Notes under the pieces: generated by a model | Told to the model about the DNA's origin: nothing | Seen by the model: the letters and a program-made list of their open reading frames with translations, nothing else | The model's database searches: none | Shown here: one piece after another, positions 9,018-16,873 of the stretch | Numbering within the stretch: the first letter of the stretch is position 1 | Layout: each line of letters begins with the position of its first letter | Made by a program: the position numbers and the translations under genes | Origin: an uncultured Dehalococcoidia bacterium | GTDB taxonomy: Bacteria; Chloroflexota; Dehalococcoidia; Lucifugimonadales; UBA3495 | Length of the DNA: 64,000 nt | Assembly: GCA_958296385.1 (NCBI GenBank) | Contig: OY282494.1 | Span: forward strand, 3,120,981 to 3,184,980 | Reading direction: 5' to 3'

Positions 9018-9464
9018 TCAGTACCGTATTGAGGTACTGGTCTGCGTTGCCACCGCGTTGCCGGACTGATTGCGATAGGTAATCTTGACGGTAGAGATTA
9101 GCATTTGCCCGATGCTGCCGGTGCGTTCAACCATGTTCTCGATGCGCCCGATGGCCGAGATGGTATCGCCGACCCGGACCGGCTCAAAGTATTCCCAATC
9201 GCTGCCGCCGTCCAGCAGACGCGTGAACGGCACCTCAAAAGGCACCACCGGCCGCACCTCCCGAATGGCGCGCAGAAACGTCGGCGGCGCCACAATGCCG
9301 CCGGCCCAAGCCGTGCCGTCGGTATAAGCGGGATTATCGTCGCCGATCGCCTCCGCAAACCGGGCCACGTGGCCTTTCTCAATATCCAGATAAACGGGTT
9401 CGCTCTCAACGCCAATCGCCTGCTGGCGCATCGCGTCGGTAAGCGTAAAAGCACGAGTGGACAA
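9018..9464 (-). CDS. FAS1-like / MaoC N-terminal dehydratase domain protein
   Basis: The 148-residue protein has VYLDIEKGHVARFAEAIGDD followed by AGGIVAPPTFL and VGDTISAIGRI, typical of the N-terminal hot-dog domain of MaoC-type dehydratases. It probably pairs with the gene at 8498-8932 as a heteromeric enoyl-CoA or beta-hydroxyacyl dehydratase. No ATG is available at the domain start; I chose TTG at 9464-9462 because GGAGG sits 6 nt upstream, the best ribosome binding site in the neighbourhood. First gene of the SDR/MaoC cluster. Confidence 0.8.
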   Translation of the reverse strand: MSTRAFTLTDAMRQQAIGVESEPVYLDIEKGHVARFAEAIGDDNPAYTDGTAWAGGIVAPPTFLRAIREVRPVVPFEVPFTRLLDGGSDWEYFEPVRVGDTISAIGRIENMVERTGSIGQMLISTVKITYRNQSGNAVATQTSTSIRY

Positions 9465-9587
9465 CGGACACCTCCTCCCAAATACTCCCGATACGGCGGC
9501 CCCGGCCAAACCAAACACCGCCCGGCAGCCAACAATGGTACGAGCCACCGCCAAAAGTGTCAAGAATACCCGCCCCAGTCCAGCCCC

Positions 9588-10137
9588 CTTGCCCCCAAAA
9601 ACACAACGAGGGGGTCTGGGGGAAATCATTTCCCCCAGCGTCACCCCCAAATCCCAAAAATCAGCGACACTCCCCCTATTGCCAAACGGTACACCCGTTC
9701 GTGTAAGATACATCCATCGGGCAAATCAACCAACCCCGCTACCAGCCGTTTCTCATATAGAGGGCGCACCTGGGAAATCGGGGACACCGCATCAACATTG
9801 TCGGAGATTCAAGTCAAAACGGCCAGTCAGCAAAAATCGCAATCGGCAAGGGTAGTCCCATCCCCGCTTCCACGGCGTGGGCTGCCTCCGCAGGGTATCG
9901 AGCTTCAGCCCGCGTGCTGCCTCTCATCAGGGCAGGCCACGTAAAATGAAGGTCCAAAATAGTTGCGTACCCACCTCCGGCCGTAGGGCTGACAACGACT
10001 TGAATCTCCGACAACCAACCAAACCAAAATCGCCCGATACGACACCCGCCCGATACCGCCAACCCCAAACTCTCTCCCAAAGGATGGCAGATATGATATG
10101 AAATGACCCAACCACCTCAAACGAAACGCTGCCCCAG
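9588..10137 (-). repeat. dispersed structured repeat, copy 1
   Basis: Non-coding element of about 550 bp also found at 32764-33417 (same orientation) and 49781-50335 (opposite). Read on the minus strand it starts near 10137 with an IS-like terminal sequence (GCAGCGTTTCGTTTGAGGTG), then ATCGGGCGG-type repeats, a 217-nt core closed by an 18-bp stem (10014-9997 with 9815-9798), a GATGGATGTAT block near 9719-9709, and a G/C-rich block (9634-9588) shared closely with copy 2 only. No ORF in it is conserved among copies. Confidence 0.8.
9798..10014 (-). ncRNA. candidate structured RNA (HEARO/omegaRNA-like?), copy 1
   Basis: The 18-nt arms TTGTCGGAGATTCAAGTC (9798-9815) and its complement (9997-10014) are perfectly paired and enclose a GC-rich core that includes ATTTTACGTGGCCTGCCC and GCGGGCTGAAGCTCGATACC on the minus strand. 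The core is conserved at three loci while flanks diverge. The arms covary in copy 3. From memory the core resembles HEARO RNAs, the guide RNA family linked to IscB nucleases, but no IscB gene is nearby and I could not run a covariance search. Confidence 0.42.
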
Positions 10138-10170
10138 GCTAGTTAGCGTTCCGTTGCGGTTCTGAAACGT

Positions 10171-11472
10171 ATGCCTCGCAACGATAAAGCAGCGCTTGCC
10201 CCCCCGGCCAGCGTCAAACGGCAGCGCCCGGCGTGGTATGCCTATGCCCGCCGGGCCTGCCTGCTGGCCATCCTGGCAGCGGTTGCCGGACTGAGCGCCG
10301 GCGATTACGTCCCCGGCCCCCTGGAAATCGCCGCCGGCAGCCACCGGCTGGACGTGCTGTCCTGGGAACTCCAATACCTGCCCGGCAAGTGGCGGCATCT
10401 GGCGGCAAACCCGCCAGCCTGGTTCGCCGGCGCCGCTGCTGGCGATGCCCTTGCTGACGTTGACGAGTTTTTCGCCCGGCACGCGCGCCTGCGCGCGGTT
10501 GACCGGCGTTTGGCCCATCTGTCAGCAGAGGCCCGGCCAGCGGCCGATTCGCAAACCGAGGCGGCAAACCTGCTTGCGGAGCGAACCGCCCTGCTCCACC
10601 GGATTAGCCGGCTCCGTCCCTCGGTTGAGCAAACCCTGGAGTCGGCGGTGGCCCGGACTCTGCGCGCGCAGGGTTTCGGCTCCGGCGCCGGCATATTCCC
10701 CCCGGTGGACACCGCCCTCGTTAGCTCCCCCGCCGTGCTGGTCACCTCGCCCCGGGCCCGCATTGCCCGCGGCGCAGAGCTACTGCTCCACCCCGGCGTC
10801 AGCGCCGCCGAGCGGGCCGCCATCGAAAGTCGCCTGGAATCCCAAACCGGCCTGTCCGCCCTGGTCGTTGACACCGGCGGCATCGCCTTTTACCCCTCCA
10901 TCGCCGTGCCCCATGCCGGCCTGGATTACGCGCTGGAGATAATCGCCCACGAGTGGGTGCATCAATGGCTGGTATTCCGCCCCCTGGGCCGACGCTACTT
11001 CCAGGGCGGCGATTTGCTGGCCCTGAACGAAACCGTCGCCAGCATCGCCGGCCGGGAGCTGGGAACTTTGGCGAAACGGAATCTGGGAACCATCCCGTCG
11101 TCCGGCGCCCCGGCAAGCATTGCGACGCCACCGCCGGTCACCGCAACAGCGGCGTTTGACTTTCAATCCGAGATGCGCCAAACCCGCGTCCGGGTTGATG
11201 CGCTGCTGGCGGCCGGCAAGGTGGCCGCCGCCGAGGATTACATGGAGGAACGCCGCCAGGTTTTCGTGCAGCACGGCTACCCGATACGCCGTCTGAATCA
11301 GGCGTACTTCGCCTTTCACGGCTCATACGCCAACACCGGCGCCGCCGGCGTCAATGTAATCGGACAGCAGGTTGCCGAACTGCGCCGCCGCAGCCCGTCC
11401 CTCGCGCACTTCCTCCGCACCGCCGCCCAATTCACCGGCCCGCAGGATTTGAGCGACTACTTGGAGCGGTAA
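10171..11472 (+). CDS. membrane-anchored protein with HExxH zinc-protease motif
   Basis: The 433-residue protein has one hydrophobic segment near residues 28-44 (ACLLAILAAVAGLSAGD), so the rest is probably extracytoplasmic. HEWVH at 260-264 is followed by NETVASIAGRE with Glu at 287, the spacing of gluzincin metalloproteases (two His and a downstream Glu binding zinc). An N-terminal helical region contains an Arg/Glu-rich heptad stretch. I do not recognise a named family, and substrate is unknown. It stands alone between a structured repeat and the reductase gene downstream. Confidence 0.65.
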   Translation: MPRNDKAALAPPASVKRQRPAWYAYARRACLLAILAAVAGLSAGDYVPGPLEIAAGSHRLDVLSWELQYLPGKWRHLAANPPAWFAGAAAGDALADVDEFFARHARLRAVDRRLAHLSAEARPAADSQTEAANLLAERTALLHRISRLRPSVEQTLESAVARTLRAQGFGSGAGIFPPVDTALVSSPAVLVTSPRARIARGAELLLHPGVSAAERAAIESRLESQTGLSALVVDTGGIAFYPSIAVPHAGLDYALEIIAHEWVHQWLVFRPLGRRYFQGGDLLALNETVASIAGRELGTLAKRNLGTIPSSGAPASIATPPPVTATAAFDFQSEMRQTRVRVDALLAAGKVAAAEDYMEERRQVFVQHGYPIRRLNQAYFAFHGSYANTGAAGVNVIGQQVAELRRRSPSLAHFLRTAAQFTGPQDLSDYLER

Positions 11473-11593
11473 TCAAATCAACCGCCGGCCATAGACAAAT
11501 CCGGCCCGTCACTGCAAAATGCGGCGTATCATCCCGCAACATCCAGCACCCCGGCTAGCATCTGTGCCGGTTGGCATCTTTGGAGACGACATT

Positions 11594-12646
11594 ATGGCAG
11601 ACCGCATTGCGATTATGGGCCCCGGCGCCGTGGGCAGTTACGTCGGCGCTTTTCTGGTTCAGGCTGGCGACGACGACATCACGTTCATTGATATGTGGCC
11701 CGAGCACGTGGAGAAAATGCGCGCCGTGGGCCTGCGGGCCAGCGGCAGCCAGGGCGATTTCACCGTACCCGTCAACGCCCTGCACCTCACCGACGCCCAG
11801 AACATCACCGAACCCTTTGACTACGCTTTCATCACCGTCAAGTCTTACGACACCGAGTGGGCTACTCACTTCATCAAGCGCTACGTCAAGGACGACGGCG
11901 CCTTTGTCTCCATCCAGAACTGCTGGAACGACCCCACCATCGCGTCCATCGTCGGCCCGGAACGGCAGCTGGGCTGCATCGCCTCGCACATTGAGGTTGC
12001 CCTCTGGGAGCCGGGCCACGTCAACCGGGGCGGCGCGCCGGGCCGCGACCACGGCCACACCGTCTTTCGCGTTGGCGAGAACACCGGCCAAATCTCCGCC
12101 CGCGCGGAGGCCATCGCCGCCAAGCTGGACAACATTGACGCCGCCTACGCCACCGACAACCTGTGGGGCGAGCGGTGGGCCAAGCTGTGCCAGAACGGAA
12201 TGGGCAACGCCATCTCCGCAATGAGCCAGCTGGGCAGCCAGCAGATGGCCGAGGACACCCGCATCCGCCGCATCCGCATCCAGCTCGCCAAAGAGGGCGC
12301 CCAAGTCGGCCTGGCCCAGGGCCTCCGCGTCGTTGACATCAACGGCATCGCCGCCGATTTCTGGGCCGACGCCGACAAGGGCGACGTCTTTGAGGAGCTG
12401 GACGGCCGCCTCTCCCAGGCCGGCGGCCGGGTCAACTGGCTGGCGTCAATGGCCCAGGACGTCCACAAAGGCCGCAAGTCCGAAGTGGATTCCATGAACG
12501 GCCTCATCTGCGACAAAGGCCGGGAAACCAGCGTAGCCACCCCCTACCACGACGCCATCGTAGAGGCAATGCGCCTGGTGGACAGCAAAACCGTCGCCCC
12601 CGGCCCGGAGAACGTAGAGCGCATCATCCGCGCCGTCGAGGGCTAA
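11594..12646 (+). CDS. ketopantoate reductase family protein (2-dehydropantoate 2-reductase)
   Basis: A Rossmann start IAIMGPGAVGSYVGAFLVQAG is followed by FDYAFITVKSYDTEW and a C-terminal helical domain with Lys-Leu-containing KLCQNGMGNAISAM, the ApbA/PanE layout. The family reduces 2-dehydropantoate with NADPH in coenzyme A synthesis, but paralogues act on other oxo acids, so the panE symbol is withheld. Start ATG 11594 has GGAG 8 nt upstream; an in-frame ATG at 11519 lacks one. 350 residues is somewhat longer than typical PanE. Confidence 0.8.
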   Translation: MADRIAIMGPGAVGSYVGAFLVQAGDDDITFIDMWPEHVEKMRAVGLRASGSQGDFTVPVNALHLTDAQNITEPFDYAFITVKSYDTEWATHFIKRYVKDDGAFVSIQNCWNDPTIASIVGPERQLGCIASHIEVALWEPGHVNRGGAPGRDHGHTVFRVGENTGQISARAEAIAAKLDNIDAAYATDNLWGERWAKLCQNGMGNAISAMSQLGSQQMAEDTRIRRIRIQLAKEGAQVGLAQGLRVVDINGIAADFWADADKGDVFEELDGRLSQAGGRVNWLASMAQDVHKGRKSEVDSMNGLICDKGRETSVATPYHDAIVEAMRLVDSKTVAPGPENVERIIRAVEG

Positions 12647-12680
12647 CGACTCCCTTTGCCGCTGTCATACTAAAACCCCA

Positions 12681-12784
12681 CTGTCATTCTGAGCGCAGCG
12701 AAGAATCTCGATAGCGTAGCGGAGACTTTGAGGAAACGCCGTTGCTACGGCATCGAGATTCTTCGCTACGCTCAGAATGACAGT
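12681..12784. repeat. dispersed palindromic repeat, copy B
   Basis: A 104-bp imperfect palindrome with arms CTGTCATTCTGAGCGCAGCG and its complement, in the 3' flank of the reductase gene. The centre differs from other copies (it contains GGAGACTTTGAGGAAACGCC), but the arms are almost identical. It lies between two plus-strand genes and could act as a hairpin in the transcript. Confidence 0.85.
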
Positions 12785-12815
12785 AGGGCAATTACGATTA
12801 TCGCGAGGCTGCCCA

Positions 12816-13340
12816 ATGTACATCTCCGTTGAACCCGCCGGGCTGATGATGCACACCGTAAAGCTGGTGTTCGACCCGCAAGACCCCACCGCCGAGGACC
12901 AGCAGGTGCGCGATTACCTGACCGAACACGAGCTGGAACCCCGCTACCACTGGTTCGCCGAGATTGACGGCCTGGCCGGGCGGCAGTGCGAAATCCTGCA
13001 ATTCGGCGGCTGCTACCTGGGCCGCAACCTGCAAAACATCGGCCAAATCCAGCGCCGCGCCGTGGAAACCGAACTGCTAACCGCCGAAATCAGCCGCCAC
13101 ACCGCCACCGGCGCCCTAACCGCCCTGTCCGACACAACCGCCGCCGAGTGCGCCGCGGCAACGGCTCTGCTCATCGACGAGTTCCGCCAGGAGGAAACAT
13201 TCCGCCTTGACGACGCCGGCGAACTGATAGCCACCGTGGACGCCGCCGCCCTGCAACAAGCCGCCATCCGCACCCTGGTCACCGTGCGCCAACAAACCGG
13301 CGCCAACCCCGCCGCGCCGCTCTGCCGCTTTGAGGAATAA
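12816..13340 (+). CDS. hypothetical protein
   Basis: A 174-residue soluble protein that I do not recognise. It begins MYISVEPAGLMMHTVKLVFD and contains a Cys/Gly-containing segment FGGCYLGRNLQNIGQIQRR, then Ala-rich helices and an acidic C terminus. There is no signal peptide or membrane segment. ATG 12816 has GAGG 7 nt upstream; an earlier in-frame ATG at 12777 falls inside the palindromic repeat and is less likely. Codon use matches neighbours, so it is probably a real gene. Confidence 0.6.
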   Translation: MYISVEPAGLMMHTVKLVFDPQDPTAEDQQVRDYLTEHELEPRYHWFAEIDGLAGRQCEILQFGGCYLGRNLQNIGQIQRRAVETELLTAEISRHTATGALTALSDTTAAECAAATALLIDEFRQEETFRLDDAGELIATVDAAALQQAAIRTLVTVRQQTGANPAAPLCRFEE

Positions 13341-13363
13341 AAAAACGCCCGCATCAGCAGGCG
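13339..13363 (-). terminator. Rho-independent terminator of tRNA-Gly
   Basis: On the minus strand a 7-bp stem CGCCTGC/GCGGGCG with loop TGAT is followed by seven T. It starts 5 nt after the tRNA CCA end and overlaps the stop codon of the convergent hypothetical gene. Confidence 0.8.
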
Positions 13364-13368
13364 CAAAA

Positions 13369-13442
13369 TGGAGCGGGCGATGGGGATCGAACCCACGTAG
13401 CCAGCTTGGAAGGCTGGGGCTTTACCACTAAGCTACGCCCGC
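13369..13442 (-). tRNA. tRNA-Gly (anticodon UCC)
   Basis: Minus-strand sequence starts GCGGGCGTAGCTTAGTGGTA and ends with GGTTCGATCCC in the T arm, acceptor strand CGCCCGC, discriminator T and an encoded CCA (13371-13369). The anticodon arm CCAGCCTTCCAAGCTGG places TCC in the loop. All four arms pair; length is 74 nt with CCA. Confidence 0.96.
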
Positions 13443-13451
13443 AACCCCTAC

Positions 13452-13480
13452 ATTGTACCCCGCCAGCGCCAAAGCGTCAT
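13452..13480 (-). promoter_or_regulatory. sigma70-type promoter for tRNA-Gly
   Basis: Minus strand: ATGACG (13480-13475), 17-nt spacer, TACAAT (13457-13452). The -10 box ends 9 nt before the mature tRNA 5' end. It is divergent from the promoter at 13485-13513. Confidence 0.55.
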
Positions 13481-13484
13481 CCGT

Positions 13485-13513
13485 TTGACGGATTTTTGCG
13501 GCACGCTTACAAT
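13485..13513 (+). promoter_or_regulatory. strong sigma70-type promoter for the 43-residue gene
   Basis: TTGACG (13485-13490), spacer of exactly 17 nt, TACAAT (13508-13513), close to consensus. The start codon is 35 nt downstream of the -10 box. Confidence 0.75.
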
Positions 13514-13548
13514 AGACCCACGCTGTAAAGCGACCGGAGGAACGTAAA

Positions 13549-13680
13549 ATGGCTACCGAGAACATCGCCCAGCGGCCCGTTCTCACCCCGGAGCAGGCCC
13601 GGCAAAAGCAGCTCGAGGCTGCCGTCAAACTGGCCTTGGCCCGTAACGCCGCGGCCCTGCGTGAGTTGGCCTACCGCTGA
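13549..13680 (+). CDS. small protein of 43 residues, monocistronic
   Basis: The product begins MATENIAQRPVLTPEQARQK and continues as an Ala/Leu-rich amphipathic helix ending in LRELAYR. It has a near-consensus promoter (13485-13513), GGAGG 8 nt before ATG 13549, and a 13-bp terminator right after it (13708-13741), so it is very likely expressed as its own unit. I do not recognise the family. The doc-like gene comes next, so an antitoxin role is possible, but the terminator between them argues against simple co-transcription. Confidence 0.75.
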   Translation: MATENIAQRPVLTPEQARQKQLEAAVKLALARNAAALRELAYR

Positions 13681-13707
13681 TTATTGAACGTCCGATTGCA
13701 CTTTGGG

Positions 13708-13741
13708 AAAGGCCCTCCGTTGCATTGACGGAGGGCCTTTT
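13708..13741 (+). terminator. Rho-independent terminator
   Basis: Perfect 13-bp stem AAAGGCCCTCCGT / ACGGAGGGCCTTT with a 7-nt loop (TGCATTG), ending in four T. It separates the 43-residue gene from the doc-like gene. Confidence 0.85.
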
Positions 13742-13762
13742 CAATTTCGTTGGCTGGCTAAA

Positions 13763-14299
13763 ATGGTCTTGACCGAGAAAACCTATCGCTTCATCACTTT
13801 GGATGACGCCGAGCAAACCCTTGCCTTAATGGTGTCGGATTTTCTCCGAGATTATCCCGACCCGGTGCCGGACTACCAGTACCTAGACGGTAACCGGGGC
13901 CGGGGCAAACTGGAATCCGCCCTGGCCCAGCCGCAACAGTCCTTTGGCGGCCAGTACCTTTACGACGGCCTGTACGAAAAGGCCGCCGCCCTGTGGTCTT
14001 ACCTGACTCTCAACCACCCGTTCATCGACGGCAACAAGCGGATGGGGCTAGTTTGCTGCCACGTGTTCCTGGCATTTAACGGCTACGACCTCATTGCGCC
14101 GCAGGACGAGGCGGTAGAGATGAGCGTTGCCATCGCGTCTGGGCGCTACGGTTCGGATTTGGCGCCGGTAGCGGAATGGCTGCGTCACAACAGCATCAGG
14201 CTGGAGCAGATAGACCCTCTGATGACGTCAATGGATAGCAATCCGCAATACCGGGGGCTAATCATTGAGGCGATTAGCGAACTGGCGGGTGCGGACTAG
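13763..14299 (+). CDS. Doc-type Fic-domain protein (toxin-like)
   Basis: The Fic/Doc core motif appears as HPFIDGNKRMG, with the catalytic His, the Asp and the GNKR nucleotide-binding loop all intact. Upstream DGLYEKAAALWSYLTLN matches the Doc helix before the motif. Doc phosphorylates EF-Tu, while other Fic proteins AMPylate; sequence alone does not decide. At 178 residues it is longer than phage P1 Doc (126), with an extra C-terminal helix region after VAEWLRHNS. No classical Phd antitoxin is adjacent; the 43-residue gene upstream is the only candidate partner. Ends convergently with sucD. Confidence 0.82.
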   Translation: MVLTEKTYRFITLDDAEQTLALMVSDFLRDYPDPVPDYQYLDGNRGRGKLESALAQPQQSFGGQYLYDGLYEKAAALWSYLTLNHPFIDGNKRMGLVCCHVFLAFNGYDLIAPQDEAVEMSVAIASGRYGSDLAPVAEWLRHNSIRLEQIDPLMTSMDSNPQYRGLIIEAISELAGAD

Positions 14300-14300
14300 C

Positions 14301-15194
14301 TTAGTCTAGCCCCGCCTCCCACAGTGTCTGCGCCGCCGTGGCCCCGATGTCGGCCGGCGTGGGTATAATCACCGCTCCGGCCCGTTCCAGGGCGGCCATT
14401 TTGGATGCGGCGGTGGCCGATTCGCCGGTTATGATGGCACCGGCGTGTCCCATCCGCTTGCCCGGCGGCGCGGTGGCCCCCACTATCAGCGCGCAGATGG
14501 GCTTGGTGAACTCCGCCGAACCGATGTACTCGGCGGCCTGCTGCTCCATCGTCCCCCCAATCTCGCCGATGAATACCACCATGTCGGTGTCCGGGTCAGC
14601 ATTATAGAGGCGCAGGATGTCCACAAAACTGCTGCCAATAATCGGGTCGCCGCCAATCCCCACGCAGGACGACTGCCCAATGCCCAGGTCGGTCAGCTGC
14701 CCCACCGCCTCGTAGGTCAGCGTGCCGCTGCGGGAGACCACGCCCACGCGCCCTGGCAGATGGATGCCGCCGGGCATTATGCCCACCTTGCAGCGCGCGC
14801 CGGGGTTGATGAGGCCGGGGCAGTTCGGCCCGATGAGCCGCGTCCCGCTGGCCTGCACGTAGCGGTACAGCCCAATCATATCCTGCTGCGGAATCCCCTC
14901 GGTGATGCAGGCCACCAGCGGGATGCCGGCGTCCACCGATTCGGCAACGGCGTCGGCGGCAAAGGACGGCGGCACGAATATCAGCGACACGTTGGCGCCC
15001 GTAGCGTCAACCGCCGCACCTACCGCGTCAAACACCGGCACCGCGTCGTCAAACCGCTGCCCGCCCCGTCCGGGCGTAACGCCCGACACCACCTGCGTGC
15101 CGTATGCCTTGCAGGCCCGGGCGTGAAAACTGCCCTCCCGTCCGGTAATGCCCTGCACCAGCACGCGGGATTGCTCGTTCAGCAGGATGCCCAT
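14301..15194 (-). CDS. sucD: succinate-CoA ligase, alpha subunit
   Basis: The 297-residue protein has the CoA-binding N-terminal Rossmann domain ([15 protein letters not shown]), [23 protein letters not shown] and the phosphohistidine loop GHAGAII, whose His is the catalytic phospho-acceptor. With SucC it interconverts succinyl-CoA and succinate with nucleotide triphosphate formation in the TCA cycle. It starts 3 nt after the sucC stop, so the two are translated from one message. Full length for the family. Confidence 0.95.
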   Translation of the reverse strand: MGILLNEQSRVLVQGITGREGSFHARACKAYGTQVVSGVTPGRGGQRFDDAVPVFDAVGAAVDATGANVSLIFVPPSFAADAVAESVDAGIPLVACITEGIPQQDMIGLYRYVQASGTRLIGPNCPGLINPGARCKVGIMPGGIHLPGRVGVVSRSGTLTYEAVGQLTDLGIGQSSCVGIGGDPIIGSSFVDILRLYNADPDTDMVVFIGEIGGTMEQQAAEYIGSAEFTKPICALIVGATAPPGKRMGHAGAIITGESATAASKMAALERAGAVIIPTPADIGATAAQTLWEAGLD

Positions 15195-15197
15195 AAT

Positions 15198-16364
15198 TCA
15201 GCCAGCCCCGGTTTCGGTTCCGCTCAGCGCAGCAGCGGCGGCGGTCAGCGTGTCGGTAAAGGTTACGTTCAGGCCGGACTCGGCCAGTATCGCCTTGCCG
15301 TCGTCCAGGTTAGTCCCCAGCATCCGCACCACCAGCGGCTGCGTCGCCCCATGCTCGGCGTAGGCCATCACGATGCCCCGTGCGGCGATGTCGCAGCGCA
15401 GGATGCCGCCAAAGATGTTCACCAGCACCCGGTCCACTTTGGGGTCGGACAGGATGATGCCCACTGCGGCGGCAACTTTCTCCTCGGTAGCGCCGCCGCC
15501 CACGTCCAGAAAGTTGGCCGGCGCCGCGCCGGCGGCGTTAGCGACATCCAGCGTGGCCATCGCCAGCCCCGCCCCGTTCACCAGGCACCCCACGCTGCCC
15601 TCCAGATTCACGTAGGCGATGTCGTCATCGGCGGCCTGCGCCTCAAAGGCGTCCTCTTGCCCCCGGTCCCGCAATTCCAGCAGGTCGGCGTGACGGAACA
15701 GCGCGTCGTCGTCAACGTTCATTTTGGCGTCCAGCGCCACCACCGCACCGCCTCCGGTTACGATGAGCGGATTAACCTCCACCAGCGTGCAGTCGTTGTC
15801 GGTGAACACCCGGTAGAGAGCGGCAAAGATGCCCGCCGCCTGACGTCCCGCCGCGCCCGTCAACCCCAGGCGCATCGCCAGACGCCGGCACTGATACGGC
15901 ATCAAACCGATAATCGGCTCCACCGCCTCGGTGATGATGGCATCAGGATTGGTAGCCGCCACCTCCTCAATAGACGTGCCCCCGGCCGCGCTGGCGATAA
16001 AAACCACGCCCCGATGCTCCCGGTCGATAGTCAGCGCCACGTACATCTCAGCGGCAATGTCGGCCAGCTCCTCCACCAGCACACTATCCACCGGCACGCC
16101 GTTAGCGTCAGTCTGATGCGTCACCAAACGAGAACCCAGCAACCCGCCGGCAAAATCCCGCGCCGCCGCAACGGAACGCACCACCCGCACCCCCCCGGCC
16201 AGCCCGCGCCCGCCGGCATGAACCTGAGCCTTAACCGCCGCCCGCCCACCGAAAGCAGCAACCGCATCCGCCGCCGCATCAGCAGTAAGCGCCCGCCGCC
16301 CGTCGGGCACCGGAATACCGTAACGGGCAAAAATCGCCTTGGCCTGATACTCATGCAAATTCAT
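15198..16364 (-). CDS. sucC: succinate-CoA ligase (ADP-forming), beta subunit
   Basis: Starts MNLHEYQAKAIFARYGIPVP, the usual SucC N terminus, followed by an ATP-grasp domain (VKAQVHAGGRGLAGGV) and a C-terminal CoA-ligase domain (NIFGGILRCD). 388 residues is the standard length. The longer open frame to 16487 overlaps repeats and is rejected because ATG 16364 fits the family start. Forms an operon with sucD. The upstream 500 bp contain only repeats and a small mobile element. Confidence 0.95.
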   Translation of the reverse strand: MNLHEYQAKAIFARYGIPVPDGRRALTADAAADAVAAFGGRAAVKAQVHAGGRGLAGGVRVVRSVAAARDFAGGLLGSRLVTHQTDANGVPVDSVLVEELADIAAEMYVALTIDREHRGVVFIASAAGGTSIEEVAATNPDAIITEAVEPIIGLMPYQCRRLAMRLGLTGAAGRQAAGIFAALYRVFTDNDCTLVEVNPLIVTGGGAVVALDAKMNVDDDALFRHADLLELRDRGQEDAFEAQAADDDIAYVNLEGSVGCLVNGAGLAMATLDVANAAGAAPANFLDVGGGATEEKVAAAVGIILSDPKVDRVLVNIFGGILRCDIAARGIVMAYAEHGATQPLVVRMLGTNLDDGKAILAESGLNVTFTDTLTAAAAALSGTETGAG

Positions 16365-16418
16365 AGCCCAACCATTTTGCCCCACCAAACCCCAACCGTC
16401 AACGCCGCCAGCGTCCCC

Positions 16419-16627
16419 GGTAGCGTTCCATTTTAGGTGGTTTAGTTTCCCTAATGTCATTCTGAGCGCCCTTTCCCCCAATGTCATTCTGAGCGCAGCG
16501 AAGAATCTCGAAAGCGTAGCAACGGCGTTGCCCTCAAAGTGTGTCCTACGTCATCGAGATTCTTCGCTGCGCTCAGAATGACATTAGGGAGGAGGACTGA
16601 TTAAACCACCTAAAACGGAACGCTACC
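16419..16627. mobile_element. non-autonomous transposon (MITE-like) carrying the palindromic repeat
   Basis: The 209-bp element has 26-bp terminal inverted repeats, GGTAGCGTTCCATTTTAGGT... at the left and its complement at the right, with one mismatch. It is flanked by AGCGTCCCC (16410-16418) and AGCATCCCC (16628-16636), an imperfect 9-bp target duplication. The termini match those of the intact IS at 57217-58291. The interior is one full copy of the CATTCTGAGC palindrome (16480-16585) plus a short partial copy. No ORF. Confidence 0.85.
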
Positions 16628-16651
16628 AGCATCCCCGGTAACGTTCCATCT

Positions 16652-16756
16652 CTGTCATTCTGAGCGCAGCGAAGAATCTCGACAGCGTAGCAACGGCGTT
16701 GCCCCCAAAGTGTGCCCTACGTCATCAAGATTCTTCGCTGCGCTCAGAATGACATT
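16652..16756. repeat. dispersed palindromic repeat, copy D
   Basis: Another copy of the roughly 105-bp palindrome, with arms CTGTCATTCTGAGCGCAGCG and complement, preceded by a degenerate transposon end (GGTAACGTTCCATC at 16638). It is only 25 bp from the previous element. The rest of 16757-16873 shows no gene. Confidence 0.8.
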
Positions 16757-16873
16757 AGGGGGATGGTCACTCAGACCGGGACGCATCCCGCCCCCCCGCC
16801 GCTGTGGTACACTAGGCGGCGATTTTAATCGGCTGCCGCCCTGCTGCGGCGGCCTGGCATTGACAGGGCGTTT

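Noticed and set aside
14445-16436. Long open frame of 663 codons on the plus strand
   Set aside because: It is antisense to sucC and sucD, whose motifs and lengths are unmistakable; GC-rich codons simply leave the opposite strand open.
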